This document shows, piece after piece, positions 15,182-24,217 of a DNA stretch of 64,000 bases. This stretch comes from Fibrobacter succinogenes (GTDB lineage Bacteria; Fibrobacterota; Fibrobacteria; Fibrobacterales; Fibrobacteraceae): positions 42,746-106,745 of the forward strand of contig CADAWC010000007.1 of NCBI GenBank assembly GCA_902791475.1, written 5' to 3'. The first letter of the stretch is position 1, and each line of letters begins with the position of its first letter. A model generated the notes under the pieces. That model had not been told where the DNA came from. It did no database searches and saw only the letters and a program-made list of their open reading frames with translations. A program made the translations under genes and the position numbers.

Positions 15182-17068
15182 ATGGCAACAGAAAAGATGG
15201 AGTTCCAGACCGAAGTTCGCGACATGCTGAACTTGATGATCAATTCTCTTTACAGCAACAAGGAAATTTTCCTCCGCGAGCTCGTTTCTAACGCGGCGGA
15301 TGCACTCGACAAGCGCCGTTTCCTTTCGCTTTCTAACGCCGACCTGCTCCCGCAGGGCACGCAGCTCCGCATCGATATCTCGGTGAACAAGGAAGGCAAG
15401 CGCATCGTTGTCGAAGACAACGGTATCGGCATGAACAAGGAAGACTTGATCAACTGCCTGGGTACCATCGCCCGTAGCGGCACCAAGAACTTTATCAAGA
15501 ATTTGAAGGAAGGTGATAAGGGTTCTGTGGATTTGATTGGCCAGTTCGGTGTGGGTTTCTACTCCGTGTTCATGGTCGCAAAGAAGGTCGAAGTCTTGAC
15601 TTTGAAGGCCGGCGAAAAGCAGGGCTACCTGTGGGCATCCGAAGGCACAGGTGAATTTGAAATTTCTGAAGCCCCGCGCGACAAGGTGGGCACCAAGATT
15701 ACTTTGTACCTGAAGGATGACGAAGACGCCGAAAACTTCGCAAGCGAATGGAAGATCAAGGACATCGTCCAGAAGTACAGTGGCTTCGTGAGCTACGGCA
15801 TTTACTTCCATCCGGAAGCAACGAAGAACGACAAGGGCGAACTTGAAGAAAAGCCGGAAGAACGTCTGAACGACAAGACTGCTTTGTGGCGCCAGAGCGA
15901 AAAGGAAGTCACCGAAGAACAGTACAAGGACTTCTACAACGTCATCAGCCACGAAGCTGACGAACCGGCCGCCTGGAGCCACAGTCACGCTGAAGGTTCC
16001 CAGGAATTCTGGAGCCTCGTTTACATTCCGTCGAAGGCTCCGTTCAACATTTGGCACAACGATGCACTGCACGGCCTCAAGCTCTACGTGAAGAAAGTCT
16101 TTATCATGGACGACTGCAAGGACTTGCTGCCGCCTTGGCTCCGCTTTGTGCGCGGCGTGGTGGATAGCGAAGACTTGCCGCTGAACGTGTCCCGTGAAAT
16201 CTTGCAGAACAACAAGATTATCACCAACATCCGTAAGCATGTCATCAAGAAGGTTCTCGACGCCTTGCAGAACATGGCCGACAAGGATGCCGCGAAGTAC
16301 AACGCCTGGTGGCGCGAACTCGGCATGGTCCTTAAGGAAGGCTTCTACATGAACTGGGAACATCTTGACGAACTCAAGAAGTTGCTCCGTTTCGAAAGCA
16401 CCAAGACCGAAGGCGACGCTCTTGTTAGCCTCGACGAATACGTGAAGCGCATGCCGGAAGGCCAGAAGGAAATCTACTACCTCATCGGCGACAAGAATGC
16501 CGTGAAGTCGAACCCAATGCTCGAAGCCTTCAAGGCGAAGGGTTATGAAGTGTTGCTCATGAGCGACGGCATCGATGAATTCATGATGTCTAGCCTCACC
16601 GAATTCGGCGACAAGAAGTTTCACGACATCGCCCGCGGCGACGTGGATTTCGAAAAGACCGAAGACGAAAAGAAGGCCGAAGAAGAAAACAAGGGAATCT
16701 TCAAGGGACTCTGCGAAAACCTGCAGAAGGTCTTGGACGAAGACATCAAGGAAGTCCGCGTGTCCAGTCGCCTGAAGGACAGCCCCTGCTGCCTCGTGAC
16801 AAGCGAAGATGCGATGAGCGCCCAAATGGAACGCATGATGAAGGCGATGGGCCAGAAGAACTTGCCGAAGAGCAAGCGCATCCTGGAAATCAACCCGACG
16901 CACCCGATTTGCGAAATGCTCAAGAAGAAGGCTGATGCGAAGGAAGACCTGGGCGATTGGCCGAAGGCCCTCTACGGTCAGGCTTTGCTTGCCGAAGGTT
17001 CTCCGCTTCCGAACCCGGCAGAATATGTCGCTGCGATTACAAAGCTGCTGACGGCTTCTGTGAAGTAA
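15182..17068 (+). CDS. htpG: Molecular chaperone HtpG (bacterial Hsp90)
   Basis: 628 residues, full length. The N-terminal GHKL ATPase domain has the ATP-binding ELVSNAADALDK (E and N), DNGIGM and GQFGVGFYS motifs. The middle domain includes the LPLNVSREILQ block with the conserved catalytic Arg region. The C-terminus dimerises. It is an ATP-driven chaperone acting late in folding. AGGAG precedes the ATG. Codon choice is strongly biased (AAG, CTG, GAA), consistent with high expression. Its upstream gap has a perfect sigma-54 match, unusual for a heat-shock gene. A terminator follows. Confidence 0.97.
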   Translation: MATEKMEFQTEVRDMLNLMINSLYSNKEIFLRELVSNAADALDKRRFLSLSNADLLPQGTQLRIDISVNKEGKRIVVEDNGIGMNKEDLINCLGTIARSGTKNFIKNLKEGDKGSVDLIGQFGVGFYSVFMVAKKVEVLTLKAGEKQGYLWASEGTGEFEISEAPRDKVGTKITLYLKDDEDAENFASEWKIKDIVQKYSGFVSYGIYFHPEATKNDKGELEEKPEERLNDKTALWRQSEKEVTEEQYKDFYNVISHEADEPAAWSHSHAEGSQEFWSLVYIPSKAPFNIWHNDALHGLKLYVKKVFIMDDCKDLLPPWLRFVRGVVDSEDLPLNVSREILQNNKIITNIRKHVIKKVLDALQNMADKDAAKYNAWWRELGMVLKEGFYMNWEHLDELKKLLRFESTKTEGDALVSLDEYVKRMPEGQKEIYYLIGDKNAVKSNPMLEAFKAKGYEVLLMSDGIDEFMMSSLTEFGDKKFHDIARGDVDFEKTEDEKKAEEENKGIFKGLCENLQKVLDEDIKEVRVSSRLKDSPCCLVTSEDAMSAQMERMMKAMGQKNLPKSKRILEINPTHPICEMLKKKADAKEDLGDWPKALYGQALLAEGSPLPNPAEYVAAITKLLTASVK

Positions 17069-17090
17069 TTACGCGCTATGCACCATCAAA

Positions 17091-17120
17091 AAGACCGCGA
17101 TTCTATTGCGGCCTTTTTTT
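17091..17120 (+). terminator. Intrinsic terminator of htpG
   Basis: AAGACCGC (17091-17098) pairs with GCGGCCTT (17108-17115) with one mismatch, followed by a run of T. Confidence 0.75.
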
Positions 17121-17168
17121 ATTTCACGGAAAAAGCCTTTGCTTTTCACGTATAATTAAGTATATTTA

Positions 17169-17183
17169 ATGTGTAAATCACAT
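17169..17183 (+). promoter_or_regulatory. Candidate operator of the toxin-antitoxin pair
   Basis: ATGTG-TAAAT-CACAT is a perfect 5-bp inverted repeat, 23 nt before the antitoxin ATG and just after a possible TATATT -10 element (17161-17166; TTGCTT at 17139 as -35). The position fits autorepression by a RelB-type antitoxin; binding is inferred. Confidence 0.45.
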
Positions 17184-17206
17184 ATTTTCCACTAGAGAGG
17201 TTAAAC

Positions 17207-17488
17207 ATGGCAAACCTGACAATTACGCTTGACGACAAAGACAAAAAAGGACTTTCCGATTTCTGCGAACAAGTCGGGATGACCATTTCGGGCTTATTTA
17301 ACGTTTTCACCAAGCAAGTGCTTCGCGAAGGGAGAATCCCTTTCGAAATCGCAGTGGATCGCCCGAACCGCACAACAATCAAAGCCATGAAAGAAGGTGA
17401 CAAGCTCATTGAAAAGTATATGAAGGACCCATCCTCCGTCAAGACATATACTTTAAACGAAGCTATCAAGGAGATGAAATCTTGGTAG
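17207..17488 (+). CDS. RelB/DinJ-family antitoxin
   Basis: 93 residues. The N-terminal ribbon-helix-helix ANLTITLDDKDKKGLSDFCE followed by GMTISGLFNVFTKQVLREGR and IPFEI is the RelB/DinJ signature. The C-terminal tail would wrap the toxin. AGAGG precedes ATG 17207. It overlaps the toxin gene by 7 nt, the usual antitoxin-first arrangement. It should neutralise the toxin and repress the shared promoter. Confidence 0.9.
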   Translation: MANLTITLDDKDKKGLSDFCEQVGMTISGLFNVFTKQVLREGRIPFEIAVDRPNRTTIKAMKEGDKLIEKYMKDPSSVKTYTLNEAIKEMKSW

Positions 17489-17778
17489 AAATCAAGCCTC
17501 CCTATACAATTCAATGGACATCGCAATACAAAAAAGATGTCAAACGTGCGAAAAAGCGGAATTACAACATGGATGAATTGTATTCCATCATTTCCAAGCT
17601 CGCTAACGACGAACCTCTAGAAGATCGTTACCGCGACCATTCCCTTGACGGAAACTGGTCCGGGCACAGAGAACTCCATATCCGTCCGGACTGGCTTTTA
17701 ATTTACCAGAAAAAAGATAATTTGCTGATTCTTGAACTTACCCGCACAGGAACTCACGCAGATTTGTTCAACAAGTAA
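17482..17778 (+). CDS. YafQ-family mRNA interferase toxin
   Basis: 98 residues from a TTG start at 17482 with AGGAG 8 nt upstream. The fold signature fits YafQ/RelE: WTSQYKKDVKRAKKRNYNM at the N-terminus, LEDRYRDHSLDGNWSGHREL in the middle, and HIRPDWLLIYQ plus LTRTGTHADLF at the end (the H..H..D..LF active-site residues of YafQ). The family cleaves mRNA in the ribosome A site. The rare TTG start within the antitoxin stop region would keep toxin synthesis low and coupled to the antitoxin. Confidence 0.9.
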   Translation: MVEIKPPYTIQWTSQYKKDVKRAKKRNYNMDELYSIISKLANDEPLEDRYRDHSLDGNWSGHRELHIRPDWLLIYQKKDNLLILELTRTGTHADLFNK

Positions 17779-17808
17779 AAAGACCGCGATGAACTCGTGG
17801 TCTTTTTT
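17777..17808 (+). terminator. Intrinsic terminator of the toxin-antitoxin operon
   Basis: AAAAGACC-G-CGA / TCG-T-GGTCTTTT hairpin with a TGAAC loop, followed by T, starting within the toxin stop codon. Confidence 0.85.
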
Positions 17809-17828
17809 GCATTTCTGCGACTTTCGAC

Positions 17829-17866
17829 ACTCGTCTGTAGCCCGCATAGCGGGCGTTCTTTCGTCT
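17829..17866. repeat. GACGAAAGA..CAGACGAG palindromic element
   Basis: Inverted copy of the 5368-5406 element: ACTCGTCTGTAG, a GCCCGC-ATA-GCGGGC stem, then GTTCTTTCGTCT. It abuts the end of the FISUMP lipoprotein gene. Confidence 0.75.
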
Positions 17867-20135
17867 AATCTTTTACGCAGCGGACGGAATAGCCGCTATA
17901 CTTGTAACTGATGTCCAAGACCAAGCGATCGTAGTTGAAATCCAGTCTCACGTAGTACGCAGAAGACCCATCAGAGAAGTATGCGGCGGTCCCTTCAGTA
18001 GAACAACTCCAGAAGAACGCTTGGCTACCATTGGCGTAGAAATTTTCGTAATAGTTCCTGTAGCCAGCAGGGAACGCCGAGAACCCAAAATCATCCGTGC
18101 CATTGCCGCTCTTCTTATCCCAGTTTTCCCAGCCACTCGTTGACTTGAGCACCTTGCCCGCAGTCGATTTGCCACCAACTGCTGAGAACAAAGTATCCCA
18201 CTCCGCCCTACTAGGCAAATGCCATCCATCAAGGCACACACCACGCACCGGATAGGTTGGCGAGCAATCACGGCCATAATATCCGCAACCCTTGCTGTTC
18301 TCGCTCCATTCGCCCACACTATCCATCGCAGCACCCCATGTGTAAAGGCGACCGTATTCAGCACAATACTCAGCGGTATTTTTGAAACAATAAGAGTTCG
18401 TCGCTTCAAAATTCAGGTTCTCAGCCATCCAAGTCTGATTACCGATTTTCACAGTCTTGTAAGTCTTGTTGTCGCGGGAATCCGTCACGGAACCTGTAAC
18501 TACAGTTGAGCTATTCGATTTTGCTGTAGATGACGAAGATTTTTGAGTCGAAGATGACGATGCTTTAACACTGCTACTGGACTCCGCACTCGAACAACTC
18601 GACTTCACGCTTGACGACGACTCCGTCTTTTTGCTGCTTGAAGATTTTGCAGAAGAAGCGGGTGTGGAGTCCATAATGCAACGAACCGACATCGCATTAT
18701 CCATGTACTCTCCCATAAAAGCAGCGTCCGCATAAACATTCTTCATAAACCAACTAAACGCATGGTCGAGCAAAACTCCACCATCACTAAGCCTAGTCGA
18801 AGTTTTTATATCCTCCGTAGATGTCCAAAAATATGCAAGAACTTTATCACCAATAAAATCGTACGATTCAATGTTTCCAGTGACAACTATGCCGCTTAAA
18901 TTATCTTCTTTTCTATAGCCTCCGGGGAGCGCGGTAAATCCGTAATCATCTGTTCCGACAGTTTCCTTTTTCTCGAATTTCCAGCCGTCAACAGACTTGA
19001 GCTTTATCCCAGCGCTGTCTTGGCCGCCAACTGTATTCAACAAAGTCTCAAATTCTGCCTTAGAGGGCAAGTGCCAGCCGCCGGGGCAAACCTGCGTTGC
19101 CACATCCCACTTGTAAAGGCGACCATACGTATTGCATAAGCCTGGGTTACGATTTTGTTTGGACGAAGGCTCTTCGCCATAGCAGTAGCTAGAGTTCGTA
19201 TTAAGGTTTAAATTTTCCGCCATCCAAACCTGGTCGCCGATTTTCACGGTCTTGTAGGTTTTGTTGTCGCGGGGGTCCTTCATAGTGTTGTTTTTCTCGT
19301 CGTATGTGGCCTTGCCGCCATTCGACGTTGCACTAGAAGACTTTGCGCTTGAAGAAGATTTTTTTGTCGAAGAACTAGACTTCGCACTCGACGATGACTT
19401 CGCCTTGCTGCTGCTCGATTTTGCGGAAGGAGTTCCCATCACGCAGCGAACGGAGAACCCATTATCTATGCCAATGCTGAACTTATTGGCCATGTCCACT
19501 TGTTTTAGGAAAAATATGCTAATAGCACCATCGGAAGTGTATTCTGTTGCAGTCCAGAAATACGCCCTTTTACCCTCGTCAGAGAATGTTCCGTCATCAA
19601 GCATGTGGCCCGCCGGAAGAACCCTAAAGGAATATTTATCCGTCCCCCCGCCATCGTTAGCCCAGCCACTCTCCGATTTGAGGTATAAGGCCGCTTTCGA
19701 TTCACCCCCGACATTCGTAAAAAGTTCAATCCAGTCACTATCCGTCGGTAAATCGAATCCATCAGGACAAGCTTCGTTAGCTTCGGCCCAAGTGTAAAGG
19801 CGGCCATACTTGTCGCAATTGCTTGATTTATCGTTGTAGCAGACGCTGTTCTTCGTTTTGTAATTGAGGTTTTCCGCCATCCAAACCTGATCGCCGATTT
19901 TCACGGTCTTGTACGTCCGCCCGTCGCGGAAGTCCTTTAGGGTATTGTTCTTGGCATCGTATGAGCTATTGCTGGACTTTGCAGAACCGCCCTTGCTACT
20001 GCTGGATTTTTTCACAGCGCTGCTGGACACCGGTTCTTCGGAATCAGCATTGCTGCCAGAATCGCCACCACAGGCGGTAAAGACAGACATAGCTGTCACA
20101 AGCATAAACGGCACAAACTTTGCAAACATTTTCAT
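17865..20135 (-). CDS. Surface lipoprotein with three FISUMP domains
   Basis: About 756 residues from ATG 20135, with GGAGG 8 nt upstream; the open frame extends further but without a ribosome site. The N-terminal signal FVPFMLVTAMSVFTACGGD has a lipobox-like Cys. Three copies of the FISUMP domain follow, each beginning TYKTVKIG[DN]Q[VT]WMAENLN and containing GRLY.W, CP.G..LP and FWT/FWS, ending SVRC. Serine-rich linkers (KSSSSAKSSSS type) separate them. FISUMP proteins are an expanded, mostly uncharacterised family of Fibrobacter, thought to be exported. Role unknown; adhesion or extracellular binding is plausible. Confidence 0.92.
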   Translation of the reverse strand: MKMFAKFVPFMLVTAMSVFTACGGDSGSNADSEEPVSSSAVKKSSSSKGGSAKSSNSSYDAKNNTLKDFRDGRTYKTVKIGDQVWMAENLNYKTKNSVCYNDKSSNCDKYGRLYTWAEANEACPDGFDLPTDSDWIELFTNVGGESKAALYLKSESGWANDGGGTDKYSFRVLPAGHMLDDGTFSDEGKRAYFWTATEYTSDGAISIFFLKQVDMANKFSIGIDNGFSVRCVMGTPSAKSSSSKAKSSSSAKSSSSTKKSSSSAKSSSATSNGGKATYDEKNNTMKDPRDNKTYKTVKIGDQVWMAENLNLNTNSSYCYGEEPSSKQNRNPGLCNTYGRLYKWDVATQVCPGGWHLPSKAEFETLLNTVGGQDSAGIKLKSVDGWKFEKKETVGTDDYGFTALPGGYRKEDNLSGIVVTGNIESYDFIGDKVLAYFWTSTEDIKTSTRLSDGGVLLDHAFSWFMKNVYADAAFMGEYMDNAMSVRCIMDSTPASSAKSSSSKKTESSSSVKSSCSSAESSSSVKASSSSTQKSSSSTAKSNSSTVVTGSVTDSRDNKTYKTVKIGNQTWMAENLNFEATNSYCFKNTAEYCAEYGRLYTWGAAMDSVGEWSENSKGCGYYGRDCSPTYPVRGVCLDGWHLPSRAEWDTLFSAVGGKSTAGKVLKSTSGWENWDKKSGNGTDDFGFSAFPAGYRNYYENFYANGSQAFFWSCSTEGTAAYFSDGSSAYYVRLDFNYDRLVLDISYKYSGYSVRCVKD

Positions 20136-20185
20136 AAACATTTCCTCCCCATACATTTGAGGTAAATATAAGTAATTTGAGGATT

Positions 20186-20296
20186 TAAAAAGGCGATCCC
20201 GGAACAAAAGCAACCAAGGCGAACGCTGCGAAAATGCTTGCATTTTCATAGCTGAGCCGAAGGGCTTTGTACTTGTACAAGTCCGGGATGACAAAG
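20186..20296. repeat. Composite palindromic repeat
   Basis: AGGCGATCCCGGA at one end and GTCCGGGATGACA at the other bracket about 80 bp containing small palindromes (AAATGCTTGCATTTT, TTGTACTTGTACAA) and CTGAGCCGAAGGG. It belongs to the GGAGAT/AGGCGAT..ATGACA repeat family. Confidence 0.75.
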
Positions 20297-20306
20297 CAAG
20301 AAAATC

Positions 20307-21722
20307 TCACTCCACATTTTTTTCAAGCAGCGAAATAGCCTTTTTCATCTGTTTTTCGGGAACGGAGGAATAGTTGATGACAAATTCGTGTTGCGATGGT
20401 GTTGCCATCGTGTAATAATCCGAAAGCGCTCCGATGCGCACGCCTTTTTCGAGAGCCCGATTGCAAAATTCTTCGTCGGAAAGCGTTGTCTTCACTTTTA
20501 GAATAAAGTGCAAGCCGGCATCTTGTTCAGCGATTTCAACGCGGTCGTGAAGCGAGCTGCGACGGATGATATCAAGCAGAGTATCGCGACGGTGACGGTA
20601 AAAATTGCGCATACGGTTGATGTGCTTTTCGTAATGACCGCCGCTAATGAATTTTGCGAGTACGTACTGTTCAAGGTTCGATACAGAGCACGTGTAAAAT
20701 GAAAATTCTTTGTGAAATTTTTGTGCAAGCGGTTTGGGTAGCACCATGTAGCCCACGCGCACCGTAGAGGCAAGCGTTTTAGAAAATGAATTTATATAAA
20801 TCGTCTTGTCTTGCACGTCAATGTTCTGCAACGCAGGTATCGGGCGGCCCACCATGCGGAACTCGCTATCGTACTCGTCTTCGACGATGTAGCGGTTGCT
20901 AGATTTTGCAGCCCAGCTTAAAAGTTCATAGCGGCGGCTCACGGGCATCACCTTGCCTGTCGGGAAGTGGTGCGATGGCGAAAGATGGACTACGTCCGTG
21001 CAAGTTTCTTCAAGCTGGTCTATGCGAACGCCATGCTCATCAAGCGGGATAAAATTGCAAACAACATTTAGCTTTTGGTAAATTTTAGAAATCTTGCTGT
21101 AGCCGGGGTCTTCGACGCCGTACTTTTTATCAAAGCCTAAAAGTTGCACAAGCCAAGTGTAAAGGCAATCCGTCCCAGCGCCAACGACAATCTGTTCCGG
21201 ATCCACACGCATTCCGCGAAAATCCAGAAGCATCTTGGCGATAGCTTTTCGGAGCGCGATAACGCCAGAATTCGGCGAACGCGTGAGTAGTTCATTTTGC
21301 TGTTCACAAAGGACTTTTCGCGTAATCTTCGCCCACGTCGAGAACGGAAACGTTGAAGCATCAACCTGATTATTAACAAAGTCTGCAACGTAATGCGGAG
21401 TTTTTGGCGGTTCTATGCGTTGCGATTCACGGGATTGCTTGGCGGGAATGGGCTTGGGCAAAATTTGCGGATTTTTAGATTGAATCGCCGCAACGAAAAA
21501 GCCCTTGCGCGGAAGAGAGTAAATGAAGCCCTCCGCTAAAAGCTGCTCGTATGCATTTTCAACCGTCACCACGCTCACACCTAGCGCATTTGCAAACGGA
21601 CGTTTCGACGGAAGCTTCGCATCCGCCTCAAGACGCCCCACAAGAATATCGTCCCTAATAGAACGATACAAGAAATGATAAAGAGTATCATCCCCCGCTT
21701 TTGAGATATCATATGAAAGCAT
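20307..21722 (-). CDS. pdxR: MocR/GntR-type regulator with aminotransferase fold, probable PdxR
   Basis: 471 residues. An N-terminal GntR winged helix (about 1-75: KLPSKRPFANALGVSVVTVENAYEQL as two parts) is joined to a fold-type I aminotransferase domain with the PLP-lysine motif SFSKTLASTVRVGY (about 315). Because it is divergent from pdxS-pdxT, it is most likely PdxR, which senses PLP and controls vitamin B6 synthesis. Three direct AAACTGA repeats between the genes are the likely binding site. Other MocR proteins control other pathways, so the assignment rests on context. Confidence 0.88.
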   Translation of the reverse strand: MLSYDISKAGDDTLYHFLYRSIRDDILVGRLEADAKLPSKRPFANALGVSVVTVENAYEQLLAEGFIYSLPRKGFFVAAIQSKNPQILPKPIPAKQSRESQRIEPPKTPHYVADFVNNQVDASTFPFSTWAKITRKVLCEQQNELLTRSPNSGVIALRKAIAKMLLDFRGMRVDPEQIVVGAGTDCLYTWLVQLLGFDKKYGVEDPGYSKISKIYQKLNVVCNFIPLDEHGVRIDQLEETCTDVVHLSPSHHFPTGKVMPVSRRYELLSWAAKSSNRYIVEDEYDSEFRMVGRPIPALQNIDVQDKTIYINSFSKTLASTVRVGYMVLPKPLAQKFHKEFSFYTCSVSNLEQYVLAKFISGGHYEKHINRMRNFYRHRRDTLLDIIRRSSLHDRVEIAEQDAGLHFILKVKTTLSDEEFCNRALEKGVRIGALSDYYTMATPSQHEFVINYSSVPEKQMKKAISLLEKNVE

Positions 21723-21749
21723 TTAGGAAATCCTTTTCTGTAAACCAAG

Positions 21750-21782
21750 AAGGCGATGCCCGAATAAATCGGGCATGACATC
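21750..21782. repeat. Palindromic repeat
   Basis: AGGCGATGCCCGA-ATAAA-TCGGGCATGACA, a member of the dispersed family, in the pdxR promoter-side gap. Confidence 0.85.
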
Positions 21783-21860
21783 ATTATTATAACGAGCGAG
21801 GACCGTTTCAAGTGTTTTTACAATGCGAAGTTCTAGCATTATCAAGCACTCCATTTGAAA

Positions 21861-21889
21861 AAACTGACCACAAACTGACATTAAACTGA
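21861..21889 (+). promoter_or_regulatory. Three direct AAACTGA repeats, candidate PdxR operator
   Basis: AAACTGA at 21861-21867, 21872-21878 and 21883-21889, with an exact 11-bp period (one helical turn). MocR-type regulators, including PdxR, are known to bind direct repeats between divergent genes. The array is about 97 bp before pdxS and 139 bp before pdxR. Confidence 0.65.
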
Positions 21890-21985
21890 ACCTATTAAAA
21901 TAATAGAAATTTGAATATTTGATAAAGTCAATAAAAAGCCTAAATTAAGCCTCGAAATGAAACAAACGCAACAAGGAGCCCCCAA

Positions 21986-22864
21986 ATGTCTACAGAAAAT
22001 CGCTACGAACTCAACAAGAATCTCGCCCAGATGCTCAAGGGTGGTGTTATCATGGATGTGACCACCCCGGAACAAGCAAAAATTGCAGAAGCAGCCGGTG
22101 CTGCCGCCGTCATGGCACTCGAGCGCATCCCTGCCGACATCCGCGCCGCAGGCGGAGTCTCGCGCATGAGCGACCCCAAGATGATCAAGGGCATCCAAGA
22201 CGCCGTTTCTATCCCCGTGATGGCCAAGTGCCGCATCGGTCACTTTGTCGAAGCCCAACTCCTCGAAGCCATCGAAATTGACTACATTGACGAAAGTGAA
22301 GTACTCTCCCCCGCTGACGATATATTCCATATCAACAAGCACGAATTCAAAGTGCCGTTCGTCTGCGGAGCCCGTGACCTCGGCGAAGCCCTCCGCCGCA
22401 TTGAAGAAGGCGCCTCCATGATCCGCACCAAAGGCGAACCGGGAACAGGTGACATCGTGCAAGCAGTCCGCCACATCCGTCTCATGAATCAGGAAATCGC
22501 ACGCATCACCTCCATGCGTGAAGACGAACTGTTCAACCGCGCCAAGGAATTGCAAGTTTCGTACGAACTCGTAAGGTATGTTCATGACCACAAGCGACTC
22601 CCCGTCGTGAACTTTGCCGCAGGTGGCGTCGCCACGCCCGCCGATGCAGCCCTCATGATGCAGCTCGGAGCCGAAGGCGTGTTCGTCGGATCAGGTATTT
22701 TCAAGTCCGGCAATCCAGCCAAGCGTGCCGCAGCGATTGTACAAGCAGTCACAAACTACACGGACGCAAAACTCATCGCCAAGCTCTCCGAAGATTTGGG
22801 CGAAGCGATGGTCGGCATCAACGAAAACGAAATTGCACTTTTAATGGCAGAAAGAGGAAAGTGA
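21986..22864 (+). CDS. pdxS: Pyridoxal 5'-phosphate synthase subunit PdxS
   Basis: 292 residues, full length. A (beta/alpha)8 barrel with [13 protein letters not shown] (catalytic Asp at about 24), [10 protein letters not shown] (catalytic Lys at about 81) and [16 protein letters not shown] (the second lysine at about 149). It builds PLP from ribose 5-phosphate, glyceraldehyde 3-phosphate and ammonia supplied by PdxT, in a 12+12 complex. It is the first gene of pdxST. AAGGAG precedes ATG 21986. Confidence 0.97.
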   Translation: MSTENRYELNKNLAQMLKGGVIMDVTTPEQAKIAEAAGAAAVMALERIPADIRAAGGVSRMSDPKMIKGIQDAVSIPVMAKCRIGHFVEAQLLEAIEIDYIDESEVLSPADDIFHINKHEFKVPFVCGARDLGEALRRIEEGASMIRTKGEPGTGDIVQAVRHIRLMNQEIARITSMREDELFNRAKELQVSYELVRYVHDHKRLPVVNFAAGGVATPADAALMMQLGAEGVFVGSGIFKSGNPAKRAAAIVQAVTNYTDAKLIAKLSEDLGEAMVGINENEIALLMAERGK

Positions 22865-23487
22865 TGGGCGAAGACAAAACAAACAACCACATCAAAATCG
22901 GCGTACTCGCCGTGCAAGGTGCATTTGCAGAACACCGAACGATGCTTGAAAAGCTTGGGGTCGAGACGTTTGAAATCCGCCAGTTGCGAGACCTCGAACA
23001 AGATTTCGACGGACTCATTTTACCCGGCGGCGAAAGCACCGTACAAGGAAAGCTTTTGCACGACCTCGGACTTTTCGAGCCTTTACGCGAACGCATTGAA
23101 AGCGGACTCCCTACTTTGGGAACTTGCGCAGGCCTTATATTGCTTGCCGAAAAATTGAGCAACGACGGTCACACGTATTTTGCGACAACGCCCGTCACTG
23201 TAGAACGCAATGCCTACGGTCGGCAGCTCGGGAGTTTTTACACCGAAGAAAATTTTGAGGGAATCGGAAAAATTCCGATGACATTCATCCGAGCCCCGCT
23301 CATACAGCGCGCAAGCCAGGATGTGCAAATTCTCGCGACCGTTCAAAATCAAATTGTCGCTGTGCGATACAAGAATCAACTCGCTATTTCGTTCCACCCA
23401 GAACTCAATAGCGATTTACGAGTGCATCAATATTTCGTGGAGGAGATAGTGAAAGCGAATCAAATACAGGCAAAGAAAGCTGCTTAA
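22864..23487 (+). CDS. pdxT: Pyridoxal 5'-phosphate synthase glutaminase subunit PdxT
   Basis: 207 residues. A class I glutamine amidotransferase with nucleophile Cys in [11 protein letters not shown] and His in [19 protein letters not shown] and LILPGGEST are PdxT-specific. It delivers ammonia to PdxS. The ATG at 22864 overlaps the pdxS stop (TGATG), with GAGG 6 nt upstream; a GTG at 22861 would add one residue. The overlap indicates translational coupling for stoichiometric expression. Confidence 0.97.
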   Translation: MGEDKTNNHIKIGVLAVQGAFAEHRTMLEKLGVETFEIRQLRDLEQDFDGLILPGGESTVQGKLLHDLGLFEPLRERIESGLPTLGTCAGLILLAEKLSNDGHTYFATTPVTVERNAYGRQLGSFYTEENFEGIGKIPMTFIRAPLIQRASQDVQILATVQNQIVAVRYKNQLAISFHPELNSDLRVHQYFVEEIVKANQIQAKKAA

Positions 23488-23491
23488 ATAA

Positions 23492-23884
23492 TTAGTGCGT
23501 AACAAGTGCGATTATCGCCGTTATAAGGCCGCCAACGGCAACACCCGCAAGCACGACAAAGGCAACCATCATCCACTTGACATATTTTGCAAGGCGGACT
23601 ATCATTGCAGACTGATCCTTTGCAAAATGCTGGTAAGCGTTGAGGGCTGCCATTAATGTAAAGCCGACATCATCGAGCCAGCCAAAGAGCGGAATTGCAT
23701 CGGGAACGGCGTCAATCGGAGACAAGTCATAAAGAACCGCCAGCATGGCGATAATCACGGAAAGTGCTTTCCAAACAACGGGAGCGCCATTCTGTTCATC
23801 CCCCGCTTTCACAGTCCGACGCTCACGGTGTATATCATTCATATCGTGAACTTCAACATCATCATAAACTTTACCATTAGCCAT
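23492..23884 (-). CDS. YkvA-like DUF1232 membrane protein
   Basis: 130 residues. The DUF1232 signature YDLSPIDAVPDAIPLFGWLDD (in two halves, about 53-73) is intact. A hydrophobic segment precedes it (ALSVIIAMLAVL) and a C-terminal transmembrane helix follows (MMVAFVVLAGVAVGGLITAI). Function of the family is unknown. It is convergent with pdxT, 4 bp away. Confidence 0.85.
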   Translation of the reverse strand: MANGKVYDDVEVHDMNDIHRERRTVKAGDEQNGAPVVWKALSVIIAMLAVLYDLSPIDAVPDAIPLFGWLDDVGFTLMAALNAYQHFAKDQSAMIVRLAKYVKWMMVAFVVLAGVAVGGLITAIIALVTH

Positions 23885-23989
23885 TCAAACCCATCCTTTA
23901 ATCAAATTACTTTTTAAATATACAAACAAAAAGAAAAAGACTACCAAATATTTGATAGTCTTTATTCAAAAGTATCTGCAATTAGAACC

Positions 23990-24190
23990 GTGTAAGCCGA
24001 TTCCGGATTAAATCCGGAATGACTGCAAAAAAAATCGGATAAGCGAGCAGAGCCAGGCCGCAGACCCCGAAGCCGTACAAATAGTACGGCGAGTTGGTTG
24101 AGAACGCCGCTATGCGAAGCTTAGACGATTTTTGCGCTTTCGCTTCGCTCAATCGCCAAATGCTATTCTCGGTCATGTCCATGCAAGCAT
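23990..24190. repeat. Dispersed repeat with GTAC palindrome
   Basis: Starts with ATTCCGGATTAAATCCGGAAT, then AGCGAGCAGAGCCAGGCCGC, a GCCGTAC-AAATA-GTACGGC palindrome and GAGAACGCCG. The core aligns with 62635-62683 (GGCGCGAGCCCCCG..GTAC..GTACG..GAGCAACGCCG). It fills the 333-bp gap between the DUF1232 and DUF1846 genes; a 66-codon frame through it (23982-24182) is an artefact of the repeat. Confidence 0.7.
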
Positions 24191-24217
24191 GGGCGCGACT
24201 CTCGATTTACGCATTTG

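Noticed and set aside
15164..16903. 579-codon open frame on the minus strand opposite htpG
   Set aside because: It lies entirely opposite a certain gene and its translation has no domain; it follows from strong codon bias in htpG.
23982..24182. 66-codon small membrane-protein-like frame
   Set aside because: It is the translation of a dispersed repeat also present at 62575-62690.
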